Source: Aliidiomarina quisquiliarum (GTDB lineage Bacteria > Pseudomonadota > Gammaproteobacteria > Enterobacterales > Alteromonadaceae). From it: DNA of 64,000 nt. Numbering within the stretch: the first letter of the stretch is position 1; the number at the start of each line of letters is the position of its first letter. The stretch spans positions 211,637 through 275,636 of the forward strand of contig NZ_JAMFTN010000021.1 of NCBI RefSeq assembly GCF_023922585.1, in the 5' to 3' direction. Position numbers and translations under genes: made by a program. The notes under the pieces are model-generated. The model searched no databases and had not been told where the DNA came from. It worked only from the letters and a program-made list of their open reading frames with translations. Below are positions 44,825-54,101 of this stretch, piece after piece.

Positions 44825-45964
44825 ATGACCATGCACACCAACTTTAAACGAACAGCAGCACGCCAATGTTCAGCATGGTTTATGTGCGGCTTAATGCTTA
44901 TTAGTGGACTTCTTATGCCCGTTGCCCAGGCACAGCGCATTAAAGATGTGGCCACCGTAGCAGGTATTCGTTCTAACCAATTGATTGGTTATGGTTTAGT
45001 GGTGGGCCTACCCGGCACCGGAGAGCGCACCCCCTTCACCGACCAAACTTTCCGCACCATGTTAGGTAATTTTGGTATTAACTTGCCAGAAAACCAGCGC
45101 CCACAAATAAATAACGTGGCGGCGGTTGCTGTACATGCGGAATTACCCGCCTTTGCCAAACCAGGTCAACAAATTGACATTACCGTAAGTTCCGTCGGCG
45201 ACGCTAAAAGCTTAGTGGGTGGCACCCTCATGCAAACCTACTTGCGTGGTGCCGACGGAGAAATATATGCGGTAGCCCAAGGCAGCTTAGTGGTGGGCGG
45301 ACTTGGAGCACAAGGGCTCGACGGTTCAAGTATTGTTGTGAACACGCCAACGGTGGGCCGAATTCCTAATGGCGCCATGGTTGAGCGCGAAGTAGACACC
45401 GGCTTTGCTCACAGCGAGTTTATTACCTTTTTATTAAATCGGCCCGACTTTACCACCGCACGCCACATGGCTGAAGCCATTAATAAATTAATAGGCCCCA
45501 ATTCGGCCATGCCAGTAGACGCCGTGTCGGTGCGAGTAATTGCCCCACGAGATCCAGGCCAACGGGTTAGTTATTTGTCTACGCTAGAAAATATTAGCAT
45601 TGAACAAGGTCAGGCCGCTGCTCGTATTATTATTAACAGCAGAACTGGCACGATAGTTGTAGGGCAAAACGTACGCTTGCACCCGGCTGCTGTGGCCCAT
45701 GGTAATTTGCAGGTTACTATTTCAGAAAATATTAATGTGTCGCAACCGAACCCTTTTGCTGGTGGTGAAACAGCAATTACACCCGACTCGGCCATTCAGG
45801 TGCGGCAAGAAGAAGCACGTATGTTTCATTTCGACCCAGGCGTGTCTATTAACGACTTAATAAATGCCATTAACCAAATTGGGGCGGCACCGGGCGACAT
45901 TATTGCAGTACTAGAAGCGCTAAAGCATGCGGGCGCCATCGACGGCGAGCTGGTTATTATTTAA
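44825..45964 (+). CDS. flgI: Flagellar P-ring protein FlgI
   Basis: The 379-residue exported protein has a long signal region ending PVAQAQR, then [29 protein letters not shown], the P-ring hallmark. The start is MTMHTNFK (44825); the frame opens earlier inside flgH. It assembles in the peptidoglycan layer with FlgA. Confidence 0.96.
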   Translation: MTMHTNFKRTAARQCSAWFMCGLMLISGLLMPVAQAQRIKDVATVAGIRSNQLIGYGLVVGLPGTGERTPFTDQTFRTMLGNFGINLPENQRPQINNVAAVAVHAELPAFAKPGQQIDITVSSVGDAKSLVGGTLMQTYLRGADGEIYAVAQGSLVVGGLGAQGLDGSSIVVNTPTVGRIPNGAMVEREVDTGFAHSEFITFLLNRPDFTTARHMAEAINKLIGPNSAMPVDAVSVRVIAPRDPGQRVSYLSTLENISIEQGQAAARIIINSRTGTIVVGQNVRLHPAAVAHGNLQVTISENINVSQPNPFAGGETAITPDSAIQVRQEEARMFHFDPGVSINDLINAINQIGAAPGDIIAVLEALKHAGAIDGELVII

Positions 45965-46007
45965 CCCTTGCGCTGGCTTAGATAGCAGCAAACTAAGGAA
46001 CCTAAAC

Positions 46008-47021
46008 ATGGACAATAACTACGGACAACAAATGTTACAGCAGGCGCAGTCAAGCTATGTGCATGACTTGCAGTCGCTCGACACATTGCGTCGGCAGGGA
46101 TTGCAAGGCAAAGGCGAAGAACAACAAGCGCTACGCAAAGCGGCCGAGCATTTCGAGTCTATTTTTATGAGCCAATTGCTATCGAGCATGCGCAAAGCCA
46201 ACGAAGTGTTTGGTTCCGACAACCCGCTGAATACTCAATACACCAAGTTTTATGAAGACATGCACGATCAGCAGTTAAGCTCTGATTTAGCCAAAAATGG
46301 TAGCCTAGGTTTGGCCGACTTAATTGTGCAGCAGCTTAGCCCAGCTGGCTCGAGTAACTTTACTCCTGCCAGCTTATTGCCGGTAGCAAATTTAGAAACC
46401 AGCATGGCCCAGCGTGGTATTCGCGTAAACCGTGGCAATGACAACACGGCACCGTCAATGAGCATACAGCCATTGCCCGAGGCAATAAACCGAATTCCAG
46501 CCTTGAAATTAGCGGCCGAAGGTAGTGATTGGAAGGCGGCTAATCCAACGGAGTTCTTAGAGCGTTTAGCTCCTTATGCACAACGTGCCGCTGCCGCTGC
46601 TAATATTTCGCCAGTGCCTGTACTGGCACAAGCGGCGTTAGAAACCGGTTGGGGGCAACATGTGGTGCCTAATAGTGCCGGTGAATCGAGCAATAACGTG
46701 TTTAATATTAAGGCCGACCAGCGCTGGGCAGGACCAAGCGCAGCCACCACCACCCTTGAATTTGAACAGGGCGAGGCCAAGCCAGAACAAGCGCAATTCA
46801 GAGCCTATGCTTCTGTGGAAGAAAGTTTCCACGACTATGTGAGCTTCTTACAAAATAATCCGCGTTATCAGCAGGCGTTAGAACTAGGCCGCGACGGGGC
46901 GCAGTTTGCTGAACAATTACAGCAAGCCGGTTATGCAACAGATCCAGAATATGCCAATAAAATTAAACGCATTATGAATAGCGACGCCATGCAGGTAATT
47001 CGTCAACAGTTTGGCTTTTAG
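46008..47021 (+). CDS. flgJ: FlgJ: rod-cap protein fused to peptidoglycan hydrolase
   Basis: The 337-residue protein has an N-terminal rod-cap domain (HFESIFMSQLLSSMRKAN, FYEDMHDQQLSSDLAKNGSLGLADLIV) and a C-terminal glucosaminidase domain (PVLAQAALETGWGQHV with the catalytic Glu, NVFNIKADQRW). It digs the rod through the cell wall. The start is MDNNYGQQ after TAAGGAA. Confidence 0.95.
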   Translation: MDNNYGQQMLQQAQSSYVHDLQSLDTLRRQGLQGKGEEQQALRKAAEHFESIFMSQLLSSMRKANEVFGSDNPLNTQYTKFYEDMHDQQLSSDLAKNGSLGLADLIVQQLSPAGSSNFTPASLLPVANLETSMAQRGIRVNRGNDNTAPSMSIQPLPEAINRIPALKLAAEGSDWKAANPTEFLERLAPYAQRAAAAANISPVPVLAQAALETGWGQHVVPNSAGESSNNVFNIKADQRWAGPSAATTTLEFEQGEAKPEQAQFRAYASVEESFHDYVSFLQNNPRYQQALELGRDGAQFAEQLQQAGYATDPEYANKIKRIMNSDAMQVIRQQFGF

Positions 47022-47034
47022 GTGAGGACAGTTT

Positions 47035-49044
47035 ATGTCATTTGATTTAATCCGCGTCGGCAGCCAAGCGGCCCAAGGGCATCAGCGCTCGCTACAAGTA
47101 ACGGGTAATAACATTGGTAATATTAATACCCCAGGTTATGTGCGTGAACGCCCAGTATATTCCGAAGCACCCTATGGGCCAGGTATATCGCGCGTAGAAG
47201 TTGAACGTATGCTGGACAAGTTCACCCAGCGCCAGTTTTGGACCGACACCTCGCGCCATGGCTATGCCAATGCGTTTCTAACCGAAGCAGCAAAAATAGA
47301 CACCATGTTGGGCAATAGCGACACCAATATTAATAGTGCTATTTCAAAGTTTTTTAACAGCCTGCAAGACTTGAACGACGATCCTGCTTCGGTTACCCAG
47401 CGTGAACTTGTGCTAGGCCAAGCTGGTTCAACGCTGGCGCAAATGCGCGATATGAATAGCTTTATGAACAACCAAGGGCGCATGTTTAACGAGCAGCTAG
47501 AACTAACCGTCGACTCGTCGAATAGTATTATTCGCAGCATCAGCGACATTAATGCCCAGCTAAGCTTTATTCCGGCCAATGCCACTAGCGGTGAACGTCA
47601 TACCTTGTTAAACGAGCGCGATGAAAAAATTCGCGAACTTGCTCAGTTGGTCGACATATCAACCATCGAAGACCCAAATGGACGCTTACGGGTGAACTTG
47701 TCGAGCGGACAGGCCTTAGTACTCGAAGACGGCAGTTACAACCTAATGGCGCTAAAAGGCAACCCCGATCCAGACCGCCCAGAACTGGTGGCCATGGTTG
47801 AATCTGGTGGTAAAAAAATTAGTCAAGGTATCGACGAACATACGATAGGCGGCCGCATTGGTGGCTTATTAGCCTATCGGGCGGAAGTGCTTGAACCTTC
47901 ACAAATGAAACTAGGACAGCTGGCATTAACATTTGCCGACAGTTTAAATAAACAGCAAGCCCAAGGTTTAGACTTAGACAATGAACTTGGCCAGCCTATT
48001 TTTACCTTTAATGGCTCTATGGTTACAGGCCAGCCAGCGGTAACCAACCAAGGTAGTAACCAACGCATTGAAGCGAATTTAATGCCAGGTGAATTAAGCC
48101 GCATGGTGGCGAATAATTTTGAAATTGAAATTGTCTCTGCTAATAGTTACAAAATAATGCCCCTCGACTCGGGCGGTAACGTCATTGGCGACGTAAACAG
48201 TTATCCTGTTTATGACATTACACCGCCAAATGGCGGCGGCGAAGAATATGGACTACAGCTCGACTTTGTGGGCGGAACCTATGTGGCCGGCGACCGCTTT
48301 ACCCTGAAACCAACTAAAAATGCCGCCGACAATATACAGTTAGCCATGAAGCGGCCAGAAGACTTAGCCTTAGCTTCACCGGTGCGGGCGAGCGACAATG
48401 GTAATAACCAAGGTCAGGGCACCCTTAGTTTAGAAGGTGTGAGTGGCACAGGTAACTATTTTACCGGTCATGCCTTAAGTGCTTCGGCGCCGGTACAAAT
48501 TACTTATCAAGGTTTTACTGGCGGGCAGCATAATCTTGAAATTACTTTAAACGACGGCACGGTTATCGCCCATAACACCGCCGACATGAAAAACATTTTT
48601 AGCCAAGTACCGGCAATTAGCCCGAACGACTACGAAGTCAGCCTGTCGGGTCGGCCAGCAGTGGGCGACGTGTTTACCATTGGATTCAATAGCGGCGCCA
48701 TTAACGACAATAGTAATGGCCTTGCTATGGCCGAACTGCAGCGGCAACAAGTGCTACGCCGTAATACGGAAGTGGCTTCGGAAGCCAACACCATGACCCT
48801 CAGTGAAGGCTATGGTCGCTTGTCGTCTGATGTGGGTAACAAAGTGTCACAAGCCCGTACCGCCGATAAAGTAGCCGACGCTATGCTAAAACAGTCGAAG
48901 CAGTTCTTCGATTCTGTATCGGGCGTTAGCCTCGACGAAGAAGCGGCAAACTTAATTCAATATGAACAGGCGTACAACGCCGCCGCACGTATCATTAGTG
49001 TGGCGCAGCAAATATTTGACACGCTGCTGAATGCAACACGATAA
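47035..49044 (+). CDS. flgK: Hook-filament junction protein FlgK
   Basis: The 669-residue protein has the N-terminal VTGNNIGNINTPGYVRERPVYSE motif and the C-terminal GVSLDEEAANLIQYEQAYNAAARIISVAQQIFDTLL motif of FlgK/HAP1. The middle region is longer than in the shortest homologues. Export depends on FlgN. Confidence 0.96.
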   Translation: MSFDLIRVGSQAAQGHQRSLQVTGNNIGNINTPGYVRERPVYSEAPYGPGISRVEVERMLDKFTQRQFWTDTSRHGYANAFLTEAAKIDTMLGNSDTNINSAISKFFNSLQDLNDDPASVTQRELVLGQAGSTLAQMRDMNSFMNNQGRMFNEQLELTVDSSNSIIRSISDINAQLSFIPANATSGERHTLLNERDEKIRELAQLVDISTIEDPNGRLRVNLSSGQALVLEDGSYNLMALKGNPDPDRPELVAMVESGGKKISQGIDEHTIGGRIGGLLAYRAEVLEPSQMKLGQLALTFADSLNKQQAQGLDLDNELGQPIFTFNGSMVTGQPAVTNQGSNQRIEANLMPGELSRMVANNFEIEIVSANSYKIMPLDSGGNVIGDVNSYPVYDITPPNGGGEEYGLQLDFVGGTYVAGDRFTLKPTKNAADNIQLAMKRPEDLALASPVRASDNGNNQGQGTLSLEGVSGTGNYFTGHALSASAPVQITYQGFTGGQHNLEITLNDGTVIAHNTADMKNIFSQVPAISPNDYEVSLSGRPAVGDVFTIGFNSGAINDNSNGLAMAELQRQQVLRRNTEVASEANTMTLSEGYGRLSSDVGNKVSQARTADKVADAMLKQSKQFFDSVSGVSLDEEAANLIQYEQAYNAAARIISVAQQIFDTLLNATR

Positions 49045-49054
49045 GGGGTAGCTA

Positions 49055-50290
49055 ATGCGTATTCCAACCAGTCAAATTTATGAACGTGGTTTAAACTCGG
49101 TGCTCGACGCGCAGCGAAAACTACTGAATGTGCACAACCAAATTGCCAGTGAAACTAAAATATTAACGCCAGCCGACGACCCAGCAGGTAAAGCACAAGT
49201 ATTAGGCTTAGACGACAAAATAAGTCAGAACGAGCAGTTTCAGCGTAACTCAGACTTATTAAAAAACCGTCTGCAACGTACTGAATCAGTGTATTCCAGT
49301 ATGACCACCGGCTTAGATCGTGCCCGAGTATTAATGATCCAGTCGGGTAATGGCGTGTACGACGACCAAGATCGTCGAGCCATTGCCGCCGAGTTACGAG
49401 GCATTCGCGACGAAACCCAAAACCTCATGAATTCGCAAGACGAAAATGGCGACTATTTATTTTCTGGCTTTCAAAAGCGTACCAAACCATTTTCGAAAGA
49501 CCCAGTAACCGGCGCTTATAATTACCATGGCGACGATGGCCGTAACCAAGTGCAGCTATCACCTTCTTTAAGAGTAACCAGCGTTGAACCAGGTAGTTCT
49601 GCGTTTCAAAATGTAGCAGCCAATCGCACAGTTACATTTGCCAATAGCAGCGGCGGGGTTTCTGATCTCGACGCCCGAGTAACCGATCGCGCCGCCTTCG
49701 ACGCTTTCCATAGCAGTCAATATAATAAAACCCAAGCGCCGAACTTAAACGAATTACGCTTTGACTTCGACGGCACTCATATTAATGTGCACCGTATTAA
49801 TAGCCCTGGCGACCCATTAGTAGCAGGCCCAATACCCTATACTACGGGCGAAGCATTCCAATTTAATGGTTTAGAAATTAACTTTAGAGGCAACTTCGCC
49901 GCAGGCGAAAGTGTTGCCGTACGTTTAAGCGAACCCACTCAAAACGTACTAACCACCTTAGACAGCTTTATTGAAACACTGGAAAAAGGTGGTTTGTCGG
50001 GTGAAATGTTTAGCGCCCAACTAGGCAACGCCCTCGACAACCTCGATCGGTCACAAGAGCGGTTATCGTCGGTTCGTGCTCAAACCGGTGGTCGCTTAAA
50101 CGTGCTCGATAATGCCTACAAGAACAATTTAGACTTGGAAATATCAAACCGTGAAACCCGCTCTAAAATTTCTGATGTGGATTACTCTGAAGCCATGACC
50201 GAATTAACCAAGCAAGACATTTCACTACAAGCAGCGCAAGCCACCTTTACCCGTATTACCCGGCTTAGCTTGTTCGACTTTATCAGGTAA
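49055..50290 (+). CDS. flgL: Hook-filament junction protein FlgL
   Basis: The 411-residue flagellin-like protein has the N-terminal RIPTSQIYERGLNSVLDAQRKLL region and the C-terminal SDVDYSEAMTELTKQDISLQAAQATFTRITRLSLFDF region. It joins FlgK to the filament. It is the last gene of the flgF operon, before a strong terminator. Confidence 0.96.
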   Translation: MRIPTSQIYERGLNSVLDAQRKLLNVHNQIASETKILTPADDPAGKAQVLGLDDKISQNEQFQRNSDLLKNRLQRTESVYSSMTTGLDRARVLMIQSGNGVYDDQDRRAIAAELRGIRDETQNLMNSQDENGDYLFSGFQKRTKPFSKDPVTGAYNYHGDDGRNQVQLSPSLRVTSVEPGSSAFQNVAANRTVTFANSSGGVSDLDARVTDRAAFDAFHSSQYNKTQAPNLNELRFDFDGTHINVHRINSPGDPLVAGPIPYTTGEAFQFNGLEINFRGNFAAGESVAVRLSEPTQNVLTTLDSFIETLEKGGLSGEMFSAQLGNALDNLDRSQERLSSVRAQTGGRLNVLDNAYKNNLDLEISNRETRSKISDVDYSEAMTELTKQDISLQAAQATFTRITRLSLFDFIR

Positions 50291-50311
50291 TTAACAGTCG
50301 CTTTAAAGTAT

Positions 50312-50336
50312 AAAAGGCCCGAAAGGGCCTTTTTTA
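50312..50336. terminator. Terminator after flgL
   Basis: AAAAGGCCC, GAAA loop, GGGCCTTTT: a 9-bp stem with a GNRA tetraloop and T-run. Confidence 0.92.
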
Positions 50337-50396
50337 TAGTTTGAGCATGAAAGCACATTAAAAGGCATGTTTTTGGTGTTTATCTTATAAAAAAAC

Positions 50397-50423
50397 TAAA
50401 GGAAATAGTTCCCATACCGATAC
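50397..50423 (+). promoter_or_regulatory. Sigma28 promoter of flagellin 1
   Basis: TAAAGGAA, 11 bp, ACCGATAC. The leader to the start codon is about 73 nt. Confidence 0.85.
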
Positions 50424-50502
50424 ATTAATTGAAAGGTACACAGACTGATTAAAAGGCCGGCTAGAGCCTTCACTCTGACGAAAACTATTTGGAGACTCAA
50501 TT

Positions 50503-51321
50503 ATGAGCTTATATGTAAACACAAACATTTCCTCATTGAATGGCCAGCGCCAACTCATGAACTCATCAAATGCTTTAAACACTTCGTTTGAACGTTTGTC
50601 ATCAGGCTTCCGCATTAATAGCGCGGCCGACGATGCCGCTGGCCTTCAAATTACTAACCGTATGACCTCACAAATTATGGGTCTAAACCAAGCGGTAAGT
50701 AACGCCCAAGACGGTATTTCAGTAGCCCAGGTGGCTGAAGGTGCTATGCAAGAAATTACTACGTCGTTACAGCGTATGCGTCAGCTAGCCGTGCAGTCGC
50801 AAAACGGTATCAACGACGTTGACGACCGCGTAGCACTGCAAAAAGAAGTGTCGGCACTGAAAACTGAAATTGATCGAATTGCCACTACTACTGAATTTGC
50901 TGGTAAAAACTTGCTCGACGGAACCTACCAAAATGAAAACTTTTTGGTTGGAGCAAACGCCGGTCAAAACATTTCTATCTCAATAGGCAACGTAAACGGA
51001 GCTACCTTGGGTATGACTGGTTTAACAGTTGAAACCCCAGGTGGTGCTTCAGCGGCGCTCGCCACGTTAGACGCGGCAATTAAAACAGTTGGTGAAGAGC
51101 GTGCAGACTTAGGTGCAATTCAAAACCGCTTCCAGTCAACTATACGTAACCTAACCAACATTTCTGAAAACATCAGTGGTGCCCGGTCACGTATTATGGA
51201 CACTGACTTTGCCAAAGAAACAGCTGAATTAACTCGTAACCAAATTATTCAGCAGGCCAGCACAACCATTTTAGGCCAGGCGAACCAGCGTCCACAAGCA
51301 GCCTTGTCACTGTTAGGCTAA
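50503..51321 (+). CDS. fliC: Flagellin 1
   Basis: The 272-residue short flagellin has conserved D0/D1 ends (MSLYVNTNISSLNGQ to LLDG; SRIMDTDFAKETAELTRNQIIQQAS to QAALSLLG) and a short central region of about 45 residues. It lacks the surface D2/D3 domains of long flagellins. The terminal thirds are almost identical to flagellin 2. It has its own sigma28 promoter and terminator. The central Ser/Thr residues are candidates for Pse glycosylation. Confidence 0.96.
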   Translation: MSLYVNTNISSLNGQRQLMNSSNALNTSFERLSSGFRINSAADDAAGLQITNRMTSQIMGLNQAVSNAQDGISVAQVAEGAMQEITTSLQRMRQLAVQSQNGINDVDDRVALQKEVSALKTEIDRIATTTEFAGKNLLDGTYQNENFLVGANAGQNISISIGNVNGATLGMTGLTVETPGGASAALATLDAAIKTVGEERADLGAIQNRFQSTIRNLTNISENISGARSRIMDTDFAKETAELTRNQIIQQASTTILGQANQRPQAALSLLG

Positions 51322-51344
51322 TAATACAGGCTAGTGTTTTACCA

Positions 51345-51375
51345 AATGCCGGGCCAAGTTGGTCCGGCATTTTTG
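51345..51375. terminator. Terminator after flagellin 1
   Basis: ATGCCGG and CCGGCAT pair around an inner CCAA/TTGG stem, followed by TTTTT. Confidence 0.88.
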
Positions 51376-51455
51376 TATCTACTGGCTGGCTTTATTGCCA
51401 TAGCAGCAATAACCCCATAAACTCATTTAACTTTAGTTTTAAATAAGGACACCTT

Positions 51456-51875
51456 ATGTCACTTTCCGGCTCCAACCTACAGCAGCTCATGGCCGACACA
51501 GCCCAAGACGCAGCCGCCTATGCAGCAGAAGAATTTTCAATCCAGCTCGACCATTCGGTGGCAAGCATAGGGCTGATAGACGACCTTATTTTAAGCGCGC
51601 GCGACAAGTATGGCGAACATGTGCACGACAGCAAAATTATCTTTACCCTGTGTAATATGTTTGGCGCCTATGTGGGCGAAATTTACCGTGCTCAATATGG
51701 TGGCAGCTGGGTGTACGACGAAACTAAGGCCACCTCACCTTCGGTTTTTTTGCAGCATGGCGACTATACCTTCGCCTTCCCAGGTATTGTTTACCAGCGT
51801 CTTATAAATGACCAAAACTTAAGTGTACGCCTGTATTATGAAGAAGCAGTGGCAAATTCGATCACCAAACAATAA
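51456..51875 (+). CDS. Uncharacterised protein encoded between flagellin genes
   Basis: The 139-residue soluble protein has no signal peptide. Recognisable stretches are DTAQDAAAYAAEEFSIQLDHS, an acidic helix, FGAYVGEIYRAQYGGSWV and a C-terminal beta-rich part (FAFPGIVYQRL). The GAYxGExxRxxxGGxW pattern occurs in several small domain families of unknown function. It follows AAGGAC with good spacing and lies between the terminators of flagellin 1 and the flagellin 2 promoter. No sigma28 box was seen for it. A motility role is only inferred from location. Confidence 0.75.
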   Translation: MSLSGSNLQQLMADTAQDAAAYAAEEFSIQLDHSVASIGLIDDLILSARDKYGEHVHDSKIIFTLCNMFGAYVGEIYRAQYGGSWVYDETKATSPSVFLQHGDYTFAFPGIVYQRLINDQNLSVRLYYEEAVANSITKQ

Positions 51876-51931
51876 AAGTTGCCGTTATTATTACTCGTAA
51901 AATCAATGGTTTAAAAGTCATTTTAAAAAAG

Positions 51932-51953
51932 CGGCAAATAATTGCCGTTTTTT
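51932..51953. terminator. Terminator before the flagellin 2 promoter
   Basis: CGGCAA, ATAA, TTGCCG with A- and T-tracts on both sides. It ends 3 bp before the sigma28 -35 element. Confidence 0.8.
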
Positions 51954-51955
51954 AC

Positions 51956-51982
51956 TAAAGATTTGCCGCCCCCTTCCGATAA
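51956..51982 (+). promoter_or_regulatory. Sigma28 promoter of flagellin 2
   Basis: TAAAGATT, 11 bp, TCCGATAA is close to the FliA consensus, with a leader of about 80 nt. Confidence 0.88.
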
Positions 51983-52070
51983 CTAGTGTGAGCATCGTAA
52001 AAGATGCCTTGATCACAACACCGAAATGCACTTCCCATTGCGGGAACCGGATTAAATAGAAGGGGGACTT

Positions 52071-52889
52071 ATGTCTCTATATGTAAATACGAACGTTTCT
52101 TCATTGAATGGCCAGCGCCAACTCATGAACTCATCTAATGCTTTGAGCACATCGTTTGAGCGTCTGTCATCAGGTTTCCGCATTAACAGTGCGGCCGACG
52201 ATGCGGCCGGTCTTCAAATTACCAACCGTATGACCTCACAAATTATGGGTCTTAACCAGGCAGTAAGTAATGCTCAAGACGGTATTTCAGTAGCCCAGGT
52301 TGCTGAAGGTGCGATGCAAGAAATTACTACGTCGCTACAGCGTATGCGTCAGTTAGCAGTACAGTCACAAAACGGTATTAACAGTGCAGACGACCGCGTA
52401 GCACTACAAAAAGAAGTGTCAGCACTGAAAACTGAAATTACTCGTATTGCTACAACAACTGAGTTTGCTGGCAAGAACTTACTTGACGGTACTTTCACAG
52501 GTGAAAAATTCCTTGTTGGTGCGAACGCAGACCAAAACATCTCAATTTCAATTACTAACGTTGACTCGGCCACTTTGGGTGTAGGCACTTTAACAGTTGA
52601 GACAGCAGGCGGTGCTTCAAGTGCATTAGCCACGCTAGACGCAGCAATCAAAACTGTTGGTGAAAACCGTGCAGACCTAGGTGCGATTCAAAACCGCTTC
52701 CAGTCAACTATACGTAACTTAACCAACATTTCTGAAAACATCAGTGGTGCACGTTCACGTATCATGGACACTGACTTTGCTAAAGAAACAGCTGAATTGA
52801 CTCGTAACCAAATCATCCAGCAAGCAAGTACGTCAATCCTTGGTCAGGCGAACCAGCGTCCACAAGCAGCATTATCGCTGTTAGGTTAA
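52071..52889 (+). CDS. fliC: Flagellin 2
   Basis: This 272-residue flagellin is a close paralogue of flagellin 1. The first 100 or so residues differ at only two positions and the last 75 or so are nearly identical, while the middle (TFTGEKFLVGANADQNISISITNVDSATLG region) diverges. It has its own sigma28 promoter and an unusually structured 3' trailer (52909-53061). Confidence 0.96.
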   Translation: MSLYVNTNVSSLNGQRQLMNSSNALSTSFERLSSGFRINSAADDAAGLQITNRMTSQIMGLNQAVSNAQDGISVAQVAEGAMQEITTSLQRMRQLAVQSQNGINSADDRVALQKEVSALKTEITRIATTTEFAGKNLLDGTFTGEKFLVGANADQNISISITNVDSATLGVGTLTVETAGGASSALATLDAAIKTVGENRADLGAIQNRFQSTIRNLTNISENISGARSRIMDTDFAKETAELTRNQIIQQASTSILGQANQRPQAALSLLG

Positions 52890-52908
52890 TAGCGAAAGCT
52901 AGGCAGAA

Positions 52909-52926
52909 TTAAGGGGCAACCCTTAA
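52909..52926 (+). other. GNRA-capped hairpin in the flagellin 2 trailer
   Basis: TTAAGGG, GCAA loop, CCCTTAA form a perfect 7-bp stem 20 nt after the flagellin 2 stop and 7 nt before the conserved trailer motif. Confidence 0.6.
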
Positions 52927-52932
52927 GTAAGA

Positions 52933-52983
52933 GTCAGCCGCAAGAGGGAAGGAGGAAACTCGTGGGCACCTTAAGCGGCTGAT
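52933..52983 (+). ncRNA. Candidate structured RNA motif, copy A (flagellin 2 3' UTR)
   Basis: TCAGCCGC (52934-52941) pairs with GCGGCTGA (52975-52982), extendable by one G-T pair. The enclosed 33 nt contain AAGGAGG at positions 8-14, GGGCAC at 23-28 and a terminal AA. Copy B (54102-54152) has the same 33-nt spacing and conserved blocks but an unrelated stem. AAG (52942-52944) can also pair with CTT (52970-52972). I do not recognise it as a known riboswitch. Confidence 0.6.
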
Positions 52984-52992
52984 AGGCAGTAA

Positions 52993-53029
52993 ATTTAAGA
53001 TCTCTCTTAAATATCTCTCTCGTCAGAGA
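52993..53029 (+). other. Two further hairpins in the flagellin 2 trailer
   Basis: ATTTAAGA, TCTC, TCTTAAAT (52993-53012) and TCTCT, CGTC, AGAGA (53016-53029) are both perfect stems lying between motif A and the terminator. Confidence 0.55.
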
Positions 53030-53035
53030 ACCTTT

Positions 53036-53061
53036 AACCAGACCTTCGGGTCTGGTTTTTT
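53036..53061 (+). terminator. Terminator after flagellin 2
   Basis: AACCAGACC, TTCG tetraloop, GGTCTGGTT and a T-run. It lies 147 nt beyond the stop codon, so the trailer is fully transcribed. Confidence 0.93.
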
Positions 53062-53150
53062 TATGCCTGTCATTTAGTTTTTGGTTAATAAATAAACACT
53101 TGTGCGGCAATGGCTTGCCGCTTATTTGGCTGTAAGTGGCAAAAAAATGC

Positions 53151-53177
53151 TCGAGTTTGGCTAGATATTGCCGATAC
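53151..53177 (+). promoter_or_regulatory. Sigma28 promoter of flagellin 3
   Basis: TCGAGTTT, 11 bp, GCCGATAC: a perfect -10 and a slightly degenerate -35. Confidence 0.78.
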
Positions 53178-53252
53178 CTTAGACGTAGGGGATAGGGCGA
53201 ATGTAGACAGCATTCTACCTATATTGAGTCCGCAACAGCGGAGCAGGGGCAA

Positions 53253-54074
53253 ATGGCACTATATTTAAATACCAACATGGCAGCACTGCGGGCGCAGCGC
53301 AGCTTAAGCGTGGCTACGTTAGGCTTAGAAACAAGCATGCAACGCTTGTCGACCGGTTTTCGTATTAACTCAGCCGCCGACGACGCTGCTGGGCTGCAAA
53401 TAAGTACGCGCTTAACCAGTCAAATACAAGGCTTGCAACAGGGCGTACGCAACGCCAACGACGGCATTTCTGTGGCCCAGGTGGCCGAAGGTGCCTTACA
53501 AGAAACCACCACTATTTTGCAGCGTATTCGTGTACTAGCGGTGCAATCACAAAACGGTATTAACAGCACCGCCGATAGGCAGTCTTTACAAAAAGAAGTG
53601 GGGGCTCTTACCACTGAACTGAATCGAATTGCAGAAACCACCGAGTTTGCCGGCAAGAAACTACTCGACGGCACCTTTAAGGGGGGCTTTTTAGTTGGTG
53701 CCAATGCGGGCCAAAACATTGATATCGATTTAACCAAACACGGCTTCGACGCCGCCGCATTAAACTTAAGCGATTTGTCTATTTCACAAGTAGCAGGCGC
53801 TGCCAGCGCGTTAGAAAAGCTCGACGAAGCCATTGCTACTATTGGTAGTTCGCGGGCAGACTTAGGTGTCGTGCAAAACCAATTCCAATCGCGCATTCGC
53901 TCTTTGTCAATCACCGGCGAACAACTCACCGGCGCCCGCTCACGCATAATGGACACAGACTACGCCAAAGAAGCAGCGGAGCTAGCCCGCTGGCAAATAC
54001 TGCAACAAGCAAGCCTGGCTATGCTGGCACAAGCTATACGGCAACCAGAAATGATTTTACGGTTGTTGGGTTAA
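53253..54074 (+). CDS. Flagellin 3 (divergent)
   Basis: The 273-residue flagellin has the D0/D1 framework (MALYLNTNMAALRAQRSL, FRINSAADDAAGLQIS, SRIMDTDYAKEAAELARWQILQQAS) but differs widely from flagellins 1 and 2. The C-terminus is unusual: AIRQPEMILRLLG instead of ANQRPQAALSLLG. It may be a minor or position-specific filament subunit. Its own sigma28 promoter lies upstream and motif copy B follows its stop by 27 nt. Confidence 0.94.
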   Translation: MALYLNTNMAALRAQRSLSVATLGLETSMQRLSTGFRINSAADDAAGLQISTRLTSQIQGLQQGVRNANDGISVAQVAEGALQETTTILQRIRVLAVQSQNGINSTADRQSLQKEVGALTTELNRIAETTEFAGKKLLDGTFKGGFLVGANAGQNIDIDLTKHGFDAAALNLSDLSISQVAGAASALEKLDEAIATIGSSRADLGVVQNQFQSRIRSLSITGEQLTGARSRIMDTDYAKEAAELARWQILQQASLAMLAQAIRQPEMILRLLG

Positions 54075-54101
54075 TTCACAGCAACAGCTAGTTGGTAAGG
54101 A

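Noticed and set aside
52949..52980. A possible leader peptide (AAGGAGG, then GTG and five sense codons) inside RNA motif A
   Set aside because: Copy B has no equivalent start codon at the right spacing, so the shared AAGGAGG is unlikely to serve translation of a conserved peptide.
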